A stretch of 64,000 bases of DNA from Jejuia rubra. Its GTDB lineage: Bacteria > Bacteroidota > Bacteroidia > Flavobacteriales > Flavobacteriaceae. The notes under the pieces are model-generated. The model ran no database searches and was not told the DNA's origin. It saw nothing but the letters and a program-made list of their open reading frames with translations. This document shows positions 25,756-36,102 of this stretch, one piece after another; position 1 is the stretch's first letter; each line of letters begins with the position of its first letter. The stretch is taken from positions 1 to 64,000 of the forward strand of contig NZ_JBHULY010000019.1 of assembly GCF_042684665.1 (NCBI RefSeq), read 5' to 3'. The translations under genes were made by a program, and so were the position numbers.

Positions 25756-28128
25756 ATGAAAAAGATTACTTATTTATTGATGTTGCTGTTGGTTTGTAGC
25801 TGGAGTTATGGACAAATTTTGACTTTTGATTTCGCAGGAAATGTTGGTGACGAAGCGTCAGTCATTTCAAATTCAAATGACGCAGGATTAACGTCTTCGG
25901 CAATTACAAGGGGTTCTGGTTTATCTGCAAACAATAATGCAAATAGTTTTAATTCACAGGATTGGGCATTGACTAATATTGCTAATGCGGTAACTGGAGA
26001 CAATTATGTTGAGTTTACGGTTACACCTAATTCAGGTTATGAATTCGACATTACAAGTATAAATATTGATTTTTATCGCTCTGCTACAGGGGTTAGAGGG
26101 CTTGCACTAAGAAGTTCCATTGATTCCTACACAAGTAATATTGATACTGAAAAAGTAGTTCTTGACAACACAAATCTCCAAAGTTTTTCATTTACGGTTT
26201 CGCAATTGAATAACACCTCTGCTGTTACTTACAGGATTTATGGTTGGTCAGAAGCAACTGGAGGTTCTGGCAGATTTGAAAGTGGAGGAAATGATATTGA
26301 AGTGAATGGAACTGTAGGCATTTTTAGTTCATGCACTGGTGTTACAACCTGGGATGGTACTAGTTGGGATAATGGCGTTCCAGCTTTAGCAACAGATGTT
26401 GCTGTAATAGATGGAGCTTACACCACTAATGCAACAGACGGAAGTTTTTCAGCCTGTAGTTTAATCGTTACCTCTACCGGATCATTGACCATTGAGAACA
26501 GTTATTATGTGGAGGTAGTAAACAATGTTGATGTCAATGCTGGTGGTACAATTTTAGTACAGCCCGAGGGTGCATTTATTCAAAATAATGATTCAGGCAC
26601 AGTAACTAACAATGGAACGATTCAAGTAGCAAAGGATACAGCACCTTTAAATAATTGGTATGAATACACTTACTGGAGCTCACCGGTATCAAATGCAACA
26701 GTTAATTTAGCATTGTCCGATTCTGATTCAGACAGACGATATACTTTTAATGCCAGCCAGTTCAACGATGCCCTGGCAGAGACAGGCAACAACAATGTAT
26801 TTGTTGCAGGTCAAGACGATATTGACGATGAAGGTGATGATTGGCAGTGGGTAAATGGGATTTCAACCATGACGCCAGGTGTAGGTTATGCCGCCACTCA
26901 TTCAGAAATCGCGTATGTTTTCCCGGGTGTGCCTTACAGATATACTTTTGAGGGGACTTTCAATAACGGTATTGTTAACGTACCTGTTGATCGAAATGAT
27001 GCTACCACGTCAGATTTTAATTGGAATTTCATAGGAAACCCCTACCCATCAGCCATTGAGGTGGCCGCATTTATGACTCAAAATATGTATGATGGAACTA
27101 CGAACCCCTCAGGAACTTTGGATGGCGCAATTTACTTTTGGTCTCACAATACAGATTTAGATGCCGCTACTAACGGTGAAGAGGCCTTTAACTTCACCAC
27201 ATCAGATTATGCCATTAAAAATGGAGCTTCATCTACTGCAGGAGGTGATGGTTTAGCTCCAAATGACTTCATCCCTTCGGGCCAAGGTTTCTTTGTGAAT
27301 TTTTCGGATAGTCGTCCGACCAATTCTGGTACCGTTGTTTTTAACAACGCCATGAGAAGCCTGAGCTTATTTCCAGATAACAGTCAATTTTTTAAAGGAA
27401 ATAACTCTAAAAAGGATTCACAAAACGATGCCAATAAATTATGGCTTGATTTGACATCTGACAATGGTGTTTTCAATCAAATTTCCATAGCCTATGTAAA
27501 TGGCGCTACCAATGGTGATGATGGTGCCTTCTACGATGCACACAAAATTGTTGCTCCAACGACTTACGCGGCTTTGTATTCGAAAATTGAAAATTCAAAT
27601 CTGAAATATGCTATTCAAGGAAGGAATTTCAATAGTATCAATGTAGATGAAGTCATTCAACTTGGATTTAGTACTATCATTGATGTGCCCACAATTTATA
27701 CACTTTCAATTGCTAACCTTCAAGGCGATTACCTGACGAACAATACTGTTTATTTAAAAGACAATCTGGAAAACAAACTCCATAACCTATCCGATTCAGA
27801 TTATACGTTCACGTCTGAAGTTGGGGAATTTAATGAGCGCTTTGAGATTGTTTTTGATGCGAGTGCTCTTTCGATTGAGGACAATTCTTCAGAGTCTAAT
27901 GAACTAAGCATAGTTGAATTGGAAGGTGACAAGGTTCAGTTTTCAACGAGCGGATCCACCATCAAATCTGTTGCAATTTTTGATCTTTTGGGGAGACAAC
28001 TATATGATTTAAAAGGCACTAGCGCATCCGAAACCTATGCATTATCCAACTTGAAAAGTTCCATTTTTATTGCTAAAATAGAATTGTCAAATGGGACAGT
28101 GATAACCAAAAAGGCTATTAAACAATAA
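25756..28128 (+). CDS. T9SS-secreted protein with type A sorting domain
   Basis: A 790-residue secreted protein. A signal peptide (about 1-19) is followed by a beta-rich domain (25-185), a middle region with GVPALATDVAVIDGAY and a long adhesin-like section. A C-terminal type A sorting domain (about 715-790, VAIFDLLGRQLYDLKG ... ITKKAIKQ) marks it for the type IX secretion system and surface attachment. No enzyme motif was recognised, so an adhesin or surface-layer role is possible. It ends one base before the opposing receptor gene. Confidence 0.8.
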   Translation: MKKITYLLMLLLVCSWSYGQILTFDFAGNVGDEASVISNSNDAGLTSSAITRGSGLSANNNANSFNSQDWALTNIANAVTGDNYVEFTVTPNSGYEFDITSINIDFYRSATGVRGLALRSSIDSYTSNIDTEKVVLDNTNLQSFSFTVSQLNNTSAVTYRIYGWSEATGGSGRFESGGNDIEVNGTVGIFSSCTGVTTWDGTSWDNGVPALATDVAVIDGAYTTNATDGSFSACSLIVTSTGSLTIENSYYVEVVNNVDVNAGGTILVQPEGAFIQNNDSGTVTNNGTIQVAKDTAPLNNWYEYTYWSSPVSNATVNLALSDSDSDRRYTFNASQFNDALAETGNNNVFVAGQDDIDDEGDDWQWVNGISTMTPGVGYAATHSEIAYVFPGVPYRYTFEGTFNNGIVNVPVDRNDATTSDFNWNFIGNPYPSAIEVAAFMTQNMYDGTTNPSGTLDGAIYFWSHNTDLDAATNGEEAFNFTTSDYAIKNGASSTAGGDGLAPNDFIPSGQGFFVNFSDSRPTNSGTVVFNNAMRSLSLFPDNSQFFKGNNSKKDSQNDANKLWLDLTSDNGVFNQISIAYVNGATNGDDGAFYDAHKIVAPTTYAALYSKIENSNLKYAIQGRNFNSINVDEVIQLGFSTIIDVPTIYTLSIANLQGDYLTNNTVYLKDNLENKLHNLSDSDYTFTSEVGEFNERFEIVFDASALSIEDNSSESNELSIVELEGDKVQFSTSGSTIKSVAIFDLLGRQLYDLKGTSASETYALSNLKSSIFIAKIELSNGTVITKKAIKQ

Positions 28129-28129
28129 C

Positions 28130-30541
28130 TTATAAGCTATATTTTAAGGCGATAATGAGGTTCCTGCCAGGGGCAGCAATCCCCGAAGAATATGGTCTAT
28201 AGCGCTGGTCGGTGATATTCTCCAGAGCGACTGTCAAATACGTACTTTTATTTACCTTATATTGTGTTCTTAGGTTTACCGTATACCAAGATGGTGCATA
28301 TGGATTGCCGTTTGCATCTTTTGTGTACAAATAGTCCTTTTGTTTTTCTGATGGTGCCAATTGATTGAACGACAATTCCCCATTATATTCCGCAAAAGCA
28401 TCAATGGTCAGTTTTTTTCCTGCCCAAATTACATGGATATTTCCAAAACTAGGAGCCACGTGCCTAATAGGGACCTCTATATTATCATTTTCTTCCGTAC
28501 CGCCAATAACACTGTATTGCGAAGTCAATCGAAGATATTTCGAGACCACAAGTGTTAACCCTGCTTCAAACCCATAAATCCATGCTTTTGAGGCATTCTG
28601 TATGGCCTGCACATTGCTCATTTCCCCGTCGTACATTATTTGGTTTTGACCATTCAATGTATAATCCCTTCTTACAAGAGCATTGTCCAAATAGGTGTAA
28701 TAGGTGTTTAAATCCAGGACCAGCTTTTGATCAAAATTCAATTTCAAACCTAATTCTCCACCATAAGCATATTCTGGCCTTAGATTTTCATTTGGCACGA
28801 CTACTGAGCCAGGTTCCGAATCGAATACCTTTCCAATATCATCAATATTTGGCGCCCGAAATGCCGAAGCTGCATTTAACTTCCATTGCATCGTTGTATT
28901 AGGCGACCAGGTTAAGCCGGCTGTTCCGGAAAATGCTCCTGCACTATTTTTTGCACTTTGAAAGGGCAAGTTTAAAAAGGCATTATTCTCTGTAAAATCT
29001 GCCTTTGACCTCACGTGGTTAAAGCGAACACCGGTTTGAAATACAAATCTTGTATTTGGTTTGTACTTTAAACTTGAGTAGATGGCTGCAGACTTCCAAG
29101 TAGCTCCATTAGGGTATCGAGAAATGGTATTGGACAGTGTTCCGGAACTAATATCCTCAAGCATACCGTCCGACATCACTTTGTTATGCACATATTCTCC
29201 GCCATAAAAAAATCTCGTTTTATCACTCAAACGTTTTTCAAAATCCAAATTAAAGGAATAGGCATTCAAGGATTCCTCACGAATATTTCTATCGTTCGAC
29301 AGAAAATTTCGGTCTATCCTACTTTCTTTAAAATTCTGAAAAGCCAATGTAGCTTTAATTTTATCATATAAATTGGAGTTACTGCTTAGTTTGGTCACCT
29401 GCAAGTTGGACATAAACCATTTTTGAGGACCATAATGCCACTCTGCCGAACGAAGTGCGTCCCCGTTATAGCGTATCAGCCTATCATATCTTGGAATATC
29501 CGAAGACCTTGAATAATATAAACCAAAGTCAAAACTTAAATCTTTGTAGGGTTTGTACCTGACCTTTTGCATGGCATTGAACTGGTGATAGCCTGAAAAT
29601 TTCTGCACCTTGGGATTGCTGTTTTCCAAAATCACATCGTTCCCGTTACTGGAACTTACAAACTCCGAACGCAAATAGTCCTCAGGGCCATGGCTACCCA
29701 TTCTTAAATCGTTAAAATCCGTAAAGGTGGCATTTGTAACAAAAGCCCATTTCTTATACCCCAAATTAATATCAAAATGTGCCGTCTTTTCGTTACTGGC
29801 CGTGGCATATCTCGTTAAAATATTGGATGATACTTTCATGGAATCGGATTCCGATAGCCTAGGGGTCTGTGTATAGAATCCCATTACCCCGCCAATAGCA
29901 TCACTCCCATAAATTACCGAACCTGGCCCTAGTATAATCTCAGTGTTTTCAATGGACAGGGGGTCTATTGAAATCACATTGTGTAAATTGCCACCTCTAA
30001 AAATGGCGTTGTTCATCCTTACCCCATCCACTGTAATCAATAACCTATTCGTAGAAAACCCCCGAATCATAGGGCTACCTCCTCCCAACTGACTTTTTTG
30101 CACAAAAACCATCCCTGAGTTTTGAAGCAAATCAGCACTAGTTTGTGGATTCATCAACTCAATTTTTTCGGAGTTGACACTGATAATCTTTTGTGGGATA
30201 TCCCTTTTATTCTGCTCAAACTTGGATGCTGATATCACGATTTCGTTCAAGCCTTGTGTGTTCGCATCAAGGTAAACAATGTTGGATTTGGGAATATGAG
30301 ACTTAATTAAAATCTTGGTTTCGTGCGATAAATGCTGAAAATAAAGGGTGTCATTTGGGTTAAATTGATCTAATTGAGCAAAGCCCTTAAAGTCGGTAAT
30401 AGCACTTTTGGCTTGGCTTTTATCAAATATGGCCACGCCGGAGATTGGCTCTTGGGTAATTGCATTCGCCACTTTTACCTCTTGGGCCTTTAAGCTGTAT
30501 GTACACAGCAAAAGCAATAAAAGTAAAGCGGTAAACTTCAT
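28130..30541 (-). CDS. TonB-dependent outer-membrane receptor
   Basis: 803 residues. After a signal peptide (1-19) comes a carboxypeptidase-like beta-sandwich (about 22-95). The plug follows (SGMVFVQKSQLGGGSPMIRG, with RLLITVDGVRMNNAIFRGG). The rest is a 22-strand-type barrel ending in NLIIALKYSL. The layout is like heme/iron or cobalamin-type receptors, but the ligand cannot be read from sequence. It lies 3 bp after recO and is probably in the porZ-recO transcript. Confidence 0.88.
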   Translation of the reverse strand: MKFTALLLLLLLCTYSLKAQEVKVANAITQEPISGVAIFDKSQAKSAITDFKGFAQLDQFNPNDTLYFQHLSHETKILIKSHIPKSNIVYLDANTQGLNEIVISASKFEQNKRDIPQKIISVNSEKIELMNPQTSADLLQNSGMVFVQKSQLGGGSPMIRGFSTNRLLITVDGVRMNNAIFRGGNLHNVISIDPLSIENTEIILGPGSVIYGSDAIGGVMGFYTQTPRLSESDSMKVSSNILTRYATASNEKTAHFDINLGYKKWAFVTNATFTDFNDLRMGSHGPEDYLRSEFVSSSNGNDVILENSNPKVQKFSGYHQFNAMQKVRYKPYKDLSFDFGLYYSRSSDIPRYDRLIRYNGDALRSAEWHYGPQKWFMSNLQVTKLSSNSNLYDKIKATLAFQNFKESRIDRNFLSNDRNIREESLNAYSFNLDFEKRLSDKTRFFYGGEYVHNKVMSDGMLEDISSGTLSNTISRYPNGATWKSAAIYSSLKYKPNTRFVFQTGVRFNHVRSKADFTENNAFLNLPFQSAKNSAGAFSGTAGLTWSPNTTMQWKLNAASAFRAPNIDDIGKVFDSEPGSVVVPNENLRPEYAYGGELGLKLNFDQKLVLDLNTYYTYLDNALVRRDYTLNGQNQIMYDGEMSNVQAIQNASKAWIYGFEAGLTLVVSKYLRLTSQYSVIGGTEENDNIEVPIRHVAPSFGNIHVIWAGKKLTIDAFAEYNGELSFNQLAPSEKQKDYLYTKDANGNPYAPSWYTVNLRTQYKVNKSTYLTVALENITDQRYRPYSSGIAAPGRNLIIALKYSL

Positions 30542-30544
30542 GTC

Positions 30545-31264
30545 CTAATTAAATACTTGATTAAAAACCTGTAGTGATTTGGGGGTTTTGAAACCGCCCA
30601 AATGTAGTTCAAAATAAAGCAACATCATACTTAAAAATGATTGTCTTCGCGATGCGCTTATTTTTATACTATCCAAGGCATCAAATGTTGTGCCTAACAA
30701 ACGTTTTAAAAGTATTAAATTTTCTCCTGAAACGGAGTATTTATCGTGGCTTTCACTTGTAAATGTGCCGTCCATCAAATTAAAAAAATTAAGTTCCATT
30801 TCTCTTTCCTCTGGATAAAAACCGAGATATTTGCTGAACTTGAGCAAAAAGAGCAAATGAAAGTTTGAATATTCGGTGTGTATATCAAACCATTGCAAGG
30901 CCGTTTCCAAATAAGAATACAATTCTTCATTGTTTTCTTCTTCTCTTAAGGTAGTTGTCAATACTTCAGATAAAAATAGGACTACGGCACTTTTGAGAAC
31001 ATGGGAATGCAGAGTACCATAAAGATAATGAGGCCTGACTTCTTTTATGGAGTGCAATGAGCGAGAGGGATTATAATTAAAAGTGATTTGGAGTTGGGAT
31101 AGCAACTGAAAATATGCTGTCTTGGTTCCGGACCTTTTGGATTTCAGCGCGCCTCTTATTAAAAAGCCAACTACCCCATGTTGTTTTGTATAACACTTAA
31201 CAATTAAATCGTTATCCCTATATTTTAATTTGGATAGAACAATGGCTCGGGAAGTGCACAGCAT
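30545..31264 (-). CDS. recO: DNA repair protein RecO
   Basis: Loads RecA with RecF and RecR in recombinational repair. It has 239 residues. The N-terminal OB-fold reads SRAIVLSKLKYRDNDLIVKC, with HGVVGFLIRGA; the helical domain follows. The four-cysteine zinc site of many RecO proteins is not seen. Its start codon overlaps the porZ stop (TAATG), so the genes are coupled. Confidence 0.93.
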   Translation of the reverse strand: MLCTSRAIVLSKLKYRDNDLIVKCYTKQHGVVGFLIRGALKSKRSGTKTAYFQLLSQLQITFNYNPSRSLHSIKEVRPHYLYGTLHSHVLKSAVVLFLSEVLTTTLREEENNEELYSYLETALQWFDIHTEYSNFHLLFLLKFSKYLGFYPEEREMELNFFNLMDGTFTSESHDKYSVSGENLILLKRLLGTTFDALDSIKISASRRQSFLSMMLLYFELHLGGFKTPKSLQVFNQVFN

Positions 31265-33618
31265 TATCTCACTACCATTAATTTTATCACCTTAGTTTCA
31301 AAGCTGTCCATGTCGGCAAGCATGATAAGATAAACTCCGGATGCCACAACATTATTGGCTAAGTTTTTACCATTCCAATAAGCCGTACCGCCGTCAATTT
31401 CCAAATTATAGCCGTTATATCTTAAATTGGTTCGGGATTGTGCTTCGGCGACCAAATTCCCTTCAATATCCGTAATTTTTATATTGACATTTTCTGGAAT
31501 GTCCTTTATTTTTACTTTGTCGTCGACAATATTGAAATTGGGTCGAACTGGATTGGGATAGGCGTGCGACGATGAAAAATCCTCTGTTGTGCCGGAGCCA
31601 CCGGATGCGAAAGATACTAATCCTTTATCTGTGGCAATATATAAGGTGCCATTGGTATCGTCCAAGGAAATATCGGTAATTGTGTTTGAAGGCAATGGGG
31701 AATTTTCCTTTGTAAAATGAAAAATAGTGTTTTGACCATCTGATGAAAGGTAAAACAATCCGGACCCCACAGTGCCAATCCATTTATTATTTGATCCATC
31801 AACAACTATTCTTGAAACTAGTTGCTGAAACAATAACTCCCTTGCAATTCCGTCTTGCTCAATAATAATCTCACTTGCCCTGGCATCATCATCCTCAAAA
31901 AAACCTGAAGCATTAAAAATCACTCTGAGCCCTCTAAAAGTCCCCACCCAAACCTGGCCACGTCTATCGACGGCCACGGCTGTTGCAAAATCCGAAGGCA
32001 TATTATCCTCTTCTTTGTATAGCGCCTTAACTCTAGGATTTCCTCCGTTTTCATTAAAACCAATGATCCCCCTATTGTATGACACTACCCATTTTGTGCC
32101 GTCAGGCCCTATAGCCATATCTCTATATCCAAGATTGCCCGCAATATCGTCATCGGGGAGAACGCCTGTGAATGCATAAGAATTCCAGTTACCACTACTC
32201 GGGTCGTAAGATTTCAGAGGTTTTGTAATTCGACTTGTTATGGTCCAAAGCAATCCATCTGTATCAAACTTGGACATACCTACTCTTATATCTACATAGT
32301 CAGGGTTTGAAGCTGATATTAAGGATTCTAGTGCGCTATTAGTTTGGTCAAACAAAAAGCTGGGGACTCCATCATTTACCTCCAAAAGGCCGTTAAAAAA
32401 AGAGCTTATAAAAACTTGATTATTATTATAAGGATTAATAGATATGCTATTTAAACACCTTGCTCCCAAAACGTCGGAATAAGGCGTATTGGTCCAAGCG
32501 TCTCCATTAAACCGACTAAACCCGCGACTATTCAATGGATACGGGTTTAAAAAAATCGAGTATTCGCCAAAAGTTATCCAAACATTGTTGGACTGGGCGT
32601 TTACCGAAAAGGGACTGTTTAACAATGGCCCATCCGGATGTATTTCTTCAAAAGTAGTAGGGTTTGATATGGGGGTATTTAAAATACCATACTCCTGTGT
32701 TCCGATAAACAAATCCTCTGAAACCAATGTTGCGGAAAGGTATCTGGCATCAAACTCCACGCTTATATCTACCTGGCTTAATAAATCAAGACTTTCGTCA
32801 TAAACAAAAACATTGGTATTTGTGGTTACAACATAGTTGTTTCCCACTGATGTAAGCTCGACGGGCGTACTACCATACAAAACTCTCTCAACTAAGGCAT
32901 CATTAACTAATTCATAGATTCTTCTATTGCTTCGGACAGTATAAATGTTATTCTCCGTTGCTTCAATTGCCAAAAAATCTCCATTTATAATGGTCGTCCA
33001 ATTTTGGAAATCAATTAAGTTTGGATTAGAAATCGATCCTTTTCTTATTCCTTGCCCTTCCGAGCAAGCCGCGTATATATACTCTCCAAAAACCGTGGTT
33101 TGATTTACACCAATTTGACTACCGCCATTGCCAATAAGATAGGTGTCTCCAAATTCCAGTCGTTCCATATCGTAAACAGAAATACCAAAATCCGTTGCTA
33201 TATAGGCCAAATTTCCCAGCGCATTAAAATGATTTATTTTTTTTCGTGAAGGCGGAATGGTGGTTTTATCAAGTATATCAACCACAGATAATACATCATC
33301 GTCATTATCAAGCACCACTTCTATAAGTCCATTTTCATACCCTATCAACAGTAACTCATAAATATCGCTGTAAAAAATAGTGGATATTTCATCTCCCGAC
33401 AACCCATTTACCGTGGTTATCTCCTCTATTTCCCTGGTTTGCGTGTCATAACGAAACACTGCATTTTCTGATGCCCCATAGACTTGATTTTCACCACCAT
33501 TTATTACTTTGGTAATTTTAAAATAGGAAAAATGCCCTTTCCAAAGTGCGGAAAAATCTTGTGCATCCAAAAACAATGGCACAAGGCATACCAATAATAG
33601 AAGTATTCTTTTAATCAT
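31264..33618 (-). CDS. porZ: PorZ-like beta-propeller protein of the type IX secretion system
   Basis: 784 residues: a signal peptide (1-19), then two beta-propeller domains (about 20-350 and 360-660) with two-component-regulator-type repeats (KWVVSYNRGIIGFNENGG, QVWVGTFRGLRVIF, NKWIGTVGSGLFYL), and a C-terminal Ig-like sorting-type domain (700-784, ASGVYLIMLADMD). The N-terminal WKGHFSYFKITKVI and the overall layout fit PorZ, which supplies A-LPS to the sortase complex in Porphyromonas. A -7 box TATATTTG lies at 33636-33643. Confidence 0.78.
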   Translation of the reverse strand: MIKRILLLLVCLVPLFLDAQDFSALWKGHFSYFKITKVINGGENQVYGASENAVFRYDTQTREIEEITTVNGLSGDEISTIFYSDIYELLLIGYENGLIEVVLDNDDDVLSVVDILDKTTIPPSRKKINHFNALGNLAYIATDFGISVYDMERLEFGDTYLIGNGGSQIGVNQTTVFGEYIYAACSEGQGIRKGSISNPNLIDFQNWTTIINGDFLAIEATENNIYTVRSNRRIYELVNDALVERVLYGSTPVELTSVGNNYVVTTNTNVFVYDESLDLLSQVDISVEFDARYLSATLVSEDLFIGTQEYGILNTPISNPTTFEEIHPDGPLLNSPFSVNAQSNNVWITFGEYSIFLNPYPLNSRGFSRFNGDAWTNTPYSDVLGARCLNSISINPYNNNQVFISSFFNGLLEVNDGVPSFLFDQTNSALESLISASNPDYVDIRVGMSKFDTDGLLWTITSRITKPLKSYDPSSGNWNSYAFTGVLPDDDIAGNLGYRDMAIGPDGTKWVVSYNRGIIGFNENGGNPRVKALYKEEDNMPSDFATAVAVDRRGQVWVGTFRGLRVIFNASGFFEDDDARASEIIIEQDGIARELLFQQLVSRIVVDGSNNKWIGTVGSGLFYLSSDGQNTIFHFTKENSPLPSNTITDISLDDTNGTLYIATDKGLVSFASGGSGTTEDFSSSHAYPNPVRPNFNIVDDKVKIKDIPENVNIKITDIEGNLVAEAQSRTNLRYNGYNLEIDGGTAYWNGKNLANNVVASGVYLIMLADMDSFETKVIKLMVVR

Positions 33619-33635
33619 AGATTCTTTTCTGCGCT

Positions 33636-33643
33636 CAAATATA
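33636..33643 (-). promoter_or_regulatory. Putative -7 box of the porZ-recO-receptor operon
   Basis: TATATTTG on the minus strand, 17 bp before the porZ start codon. No clear -33 box. Confidence 0.5.
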
Positions 33644-33684
33644 TTTATTAGTAACGAGTTTTGGCTTAAAATAATATACTTAAA

Positions 33685-33712
33685 GCAAAAAAGCTTCCCA
33701 AAAGGAAGCTTT
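33685..33712 (-). terminator. Terminator after gdhA
   Basis: On the minus strand AAGCTTCC-TTTTG-GGAAGCTT followed by a T-run, 22 bp after the gdhA stop codon. Confidence 0.85.
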
Positions 33713-33733
33713 CACTGTATAATGAACCAAATA

Positions 33734-35077
33734 TTAAACAACACCCTGAGCCAACATCGCATCGGCCACTTTTACGAACCCTGCTATATTTGCACCTTTT
33801 ACGTAATCAATGTAGCCATCTTCCTCCTGCCCATATTCCGTACAGGAATTGTGAATATCCTGCATGATTTCCCGAAGTTTTTTGTCCACTTCTTCCCGAG
33901 TCCATTTGTAACGAAGTGAATTCTGGGTCATTTCTAGACCTGAGGTAGCCACACCTCCAGCATTTGAGGCCTTTCCGGGGGCAAATAAAATTCTTGCCTT
34001 GTGGAATTCTTTTATAGCTGCGTTCGTAGAAGGCATATTGGCACCTTCGCTTACGCACATACAGCCATTGGCCAGCAAGGTCTTTGCATCCTCTATGTCT
34101 AGTTCGTTTTGTGTGGCGCAGGGCAGAGCAATATCGCATTTCTCACTCCAGGGCGTTTTGCCTTTCACAAATTTGGCTTCCGGATATTCTTTTACGTATT
34201 CCTTGATTCTGCCTCTTTTTACATTTTTTAGATGCATCACAAATTTCAATTTATCTGCATCGATTCCATCTTTGTCATAAATATATCCCGAAGAATCGGA
34301 AAGGGTAACCACTTTTGCACCTATGACAATACACTTTTCGGCGGCATATTGTGCCACGTTTCCAGAGCCTGAAATAACAACCGTTTTTCCTTCAAAATTG
34401 TCATTTTTCGTCCTTAGCATATTTTCAGCAAAGTAAACGGTTCCATATCCGGTAGCCTCCGGCCGAATTAAAGAGCCTCCCCAGGTCAGTCCTTTTCCCG
34501 TTAATACACCAGTGAACTCATTGCGCAATTTTCTATACTTCCCGAAAAGGAATCCTATTTCCCGCTGGCCAACACCAATATCCCCGGCAGGAATATCGGT
34601 ATTCGGGCCAATATGCCTGAATAATTCACTCATAAAAGCATGGCAGAATCGCATTATTTCGTTATCGCTTTTCCCTTTTGGGTCAAAATCGCTACCACCT
34701 TTTCCTCCTCCCATGGGCAAAGTGGTCAAGCTATTTTTAAACACTTGCTCAAACGCCAAAAATTTTAAAATACTTGCATTTACCGTAGGGTGAAAACGTA
34801 ACCCGCCTTTGTAAGGCCCGATAGCCGAATTCATCTGAATGCGGTAGCCACGATTCACTTGAATTTCTCCATTATCATCCACCCAGCATACCCTAAATGA
34901 AACTAAGCGTTCGGGTTCCACCATCCTCAACAATACGTTTTTACCATAATAAATATCGTTTTGTACGATATAAGGAAGTACGGTTTCGGCAACTTCTTCC
35001 ACCGCTTGTAAAAATTCTGGTTCATGGCCGTTACGCTCTTTTACCATATCTAAAAACTCGGCAATAATTTCTTTCAT
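33734..35077 (-). CDS. gdhA: NADP-type glutamate dehydrogenase
   Basis: Catalyses reductive amination of 2-oxoglutarate to glutamate (447 residues, typical hexameric GDH length). The active-site block LPMGGGKGGSDFDPKGKS holds the catalytic lysine region; the Rossmann glycine motif is VVISGSGNVAQYAAEK. NADP preference is inferred from length and family. A -7 box TATATTTG lies upstream (minus strand, 35124-35131), and a terminator follows. Confidence 0.95.
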   Translation of the reverse strand: MKEIIAEFLDMVKERNGHEPEFLQAVEEVAETVLPYIVQNDIYYGKNVLLRMVEPERLVSFRVCWVDDNGEIQVNRGYRIQMNSAIGPYKGGLRFHPTVNASILKFLAFEQVFKNSLTTLPMGGGKGGSDFDPKGKSDNEIMRFCHAFMSELFRHIGPNTDIPAGDIGVGQREIGFLFGKYRKLRNEFTGVLTGKGLTWGGSLIRPEATGYGTVYFAENMLRTKNDNFEGKTVVISGSGNVAQYAAEKCIVIGAKVVTLSDSSGYIYDKDGIDADKLKFVMHLKNVKRGRIKEYVKEYPEAKFVKGKTPWSEKCDIALPCATQNELDIEDAKTLLANGCMCVSEGANMPSTNAAIKEFHKARILFAPGKASNAGGVATSGLEMTQNSLRYKWTREEVDKKLREIMQDIHNSCTEYGQEEDGYIDYVKGANIAGFVKVADAMLAQGVV

Positions 35078-35123
35078 GGGTTAACAAATGTTTAAATTTT
35101 AATAAAAAAACAATTTTAAGGTG

Positions 35124-35131
35124 CAAATATA
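35124..35131 (-). promoter_or_regulatory. Putative -7 box of gdhA
   Basis: TATATTTG on the minus strand, about 46 bp before the gdhA start codon. The -33 box is not clear. Confidence 0.5.
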
Positions 35132-35210
35132 CGTTATCTGTAAAAATATAGCAGTTTTTTTTAATTTTTCGCAATAGAAGGAGAAAGCAAAGTGCGCTTC
35201 ATCAGAAATA

Positions 35211-35241
35211 TTTGGTAGTTCATCGGCATTTTATATATTTG
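35211..35241 (+). promoter_or_regulatory. Promoter of the 35276 gene
   Basis: TTTG (35211-35214), 19 bp, TATATTTG (35234-35241), a full match to the consensus, 34 bp before the start codon. Confidence 0.85.
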
Positions 35242-35275
35242 TTGCGTTAACGCCCTCGAAAACAAAAATCTAATT

Positions 35276-36079
35276 ATGCTTAACTTTAAACGTTTAGCTT
35301 TAGTCTTTGGCTTACTTGCCATTAGCCAAACTGGGTACTCTCAATTGGGCTTCTCTCACGAAATAGGCGTTATCACAGGACCTGTTCAATTCAGGTCAGA
35401 TTATGGTGTTCGAGAAAATGAGGAAACGAATTTTGGAAATTCGGGCATTGGTATTGGCATTGTGCACTACATCAACTTCTCTTACAGAGCTGATTGTAAT
35501 TGTTATTCTACAGATACTTATTTTAATGACCACTTTAAGCTGCGAAATGAGATTTCGTGGAATAGAACCAAGTTGGAGCACTTCGGAAAATGGGTTGATC
35601 CCAGTAGAACGACAGAAGAGGCTAACCAGTTAAGAGCACACAAGGGAGTGGCTAACAATTTAGATATTGGTACGCAGCTTGAGTTCTTTCCCCTAAGTAT
35701 TCGTTCGTTTCAGGCTTATGGTTATCGATTGGCTCCTTTTGTAAGTTTAGGTGTTCACTACACGCGATATACTCCTGAAGTTTCTACAACTTATGATAAT
35801 CCCAACCCGCTTCTGATTGGAGATGTTACAAACGCTAGCAACTTCTATTCGGGATGGGCACCGGGCTCTGTAGATGCCTCCCCAGGTGGAACATGGTCTA
35901 CTGTTACAAGTGTTGGCTTTCGGTATAAAGTAGCGCCCCTAGCTGATATTATGCTGGATTTAAGATGGCAATATTATTTCAGCGACTGGATAGACGGCCT
36001 TAACCATAACCTTTCATACAATAAACACAACGATTGGCTGGTATGGTTAAACTTTGGTTATATCTACTATCTGGATTAA
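35276..36079 (+). CDS. Flavobacterial envelope protein (THC0290_0291-like)
   Basis: A 267-residue exported protein. A signal peptide (1-22) precedes a glycine- and aromatic-rich sequence with strand-like repeats (LGFSHEIGVITGPVQF, APFVSLGVHYTRYTP, WLVWLNFGYIYYLD). It resembles a flavobacterial family I recall as THC0290_0291; this name is from memory. Outer-membrane location is inferred and the function is unknown. It has its own strong promoter. Confidence 0.6.
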   Translation: MLNFKRLALVFGLLAISQTGYSQLGFSHEIGVITGPVQFRSDYGVRENEETNFGNSGIGIGIVHYINFSYRADCNCYSTDTYFNDHFKLRNEISWNRTKLEHFGKWVDPSRTTEEANQLRAHKGVANNLDIGTQLEFFPLSIRSFQAYGYRLAPFVSLGVHYTRYTPEVSTTYDNPNPLLIGDVTNASNFYSGWAPGSVDASPGGTWSTVTSVGFRYKVAPLADIMLDLRWQYYFSDWIDGLNHNLSYNKHNDWLVWLNFGYIYYLD

Positions 36080-36102
36080 CTATTCTGTAAATTAATTTTG
36101 CT

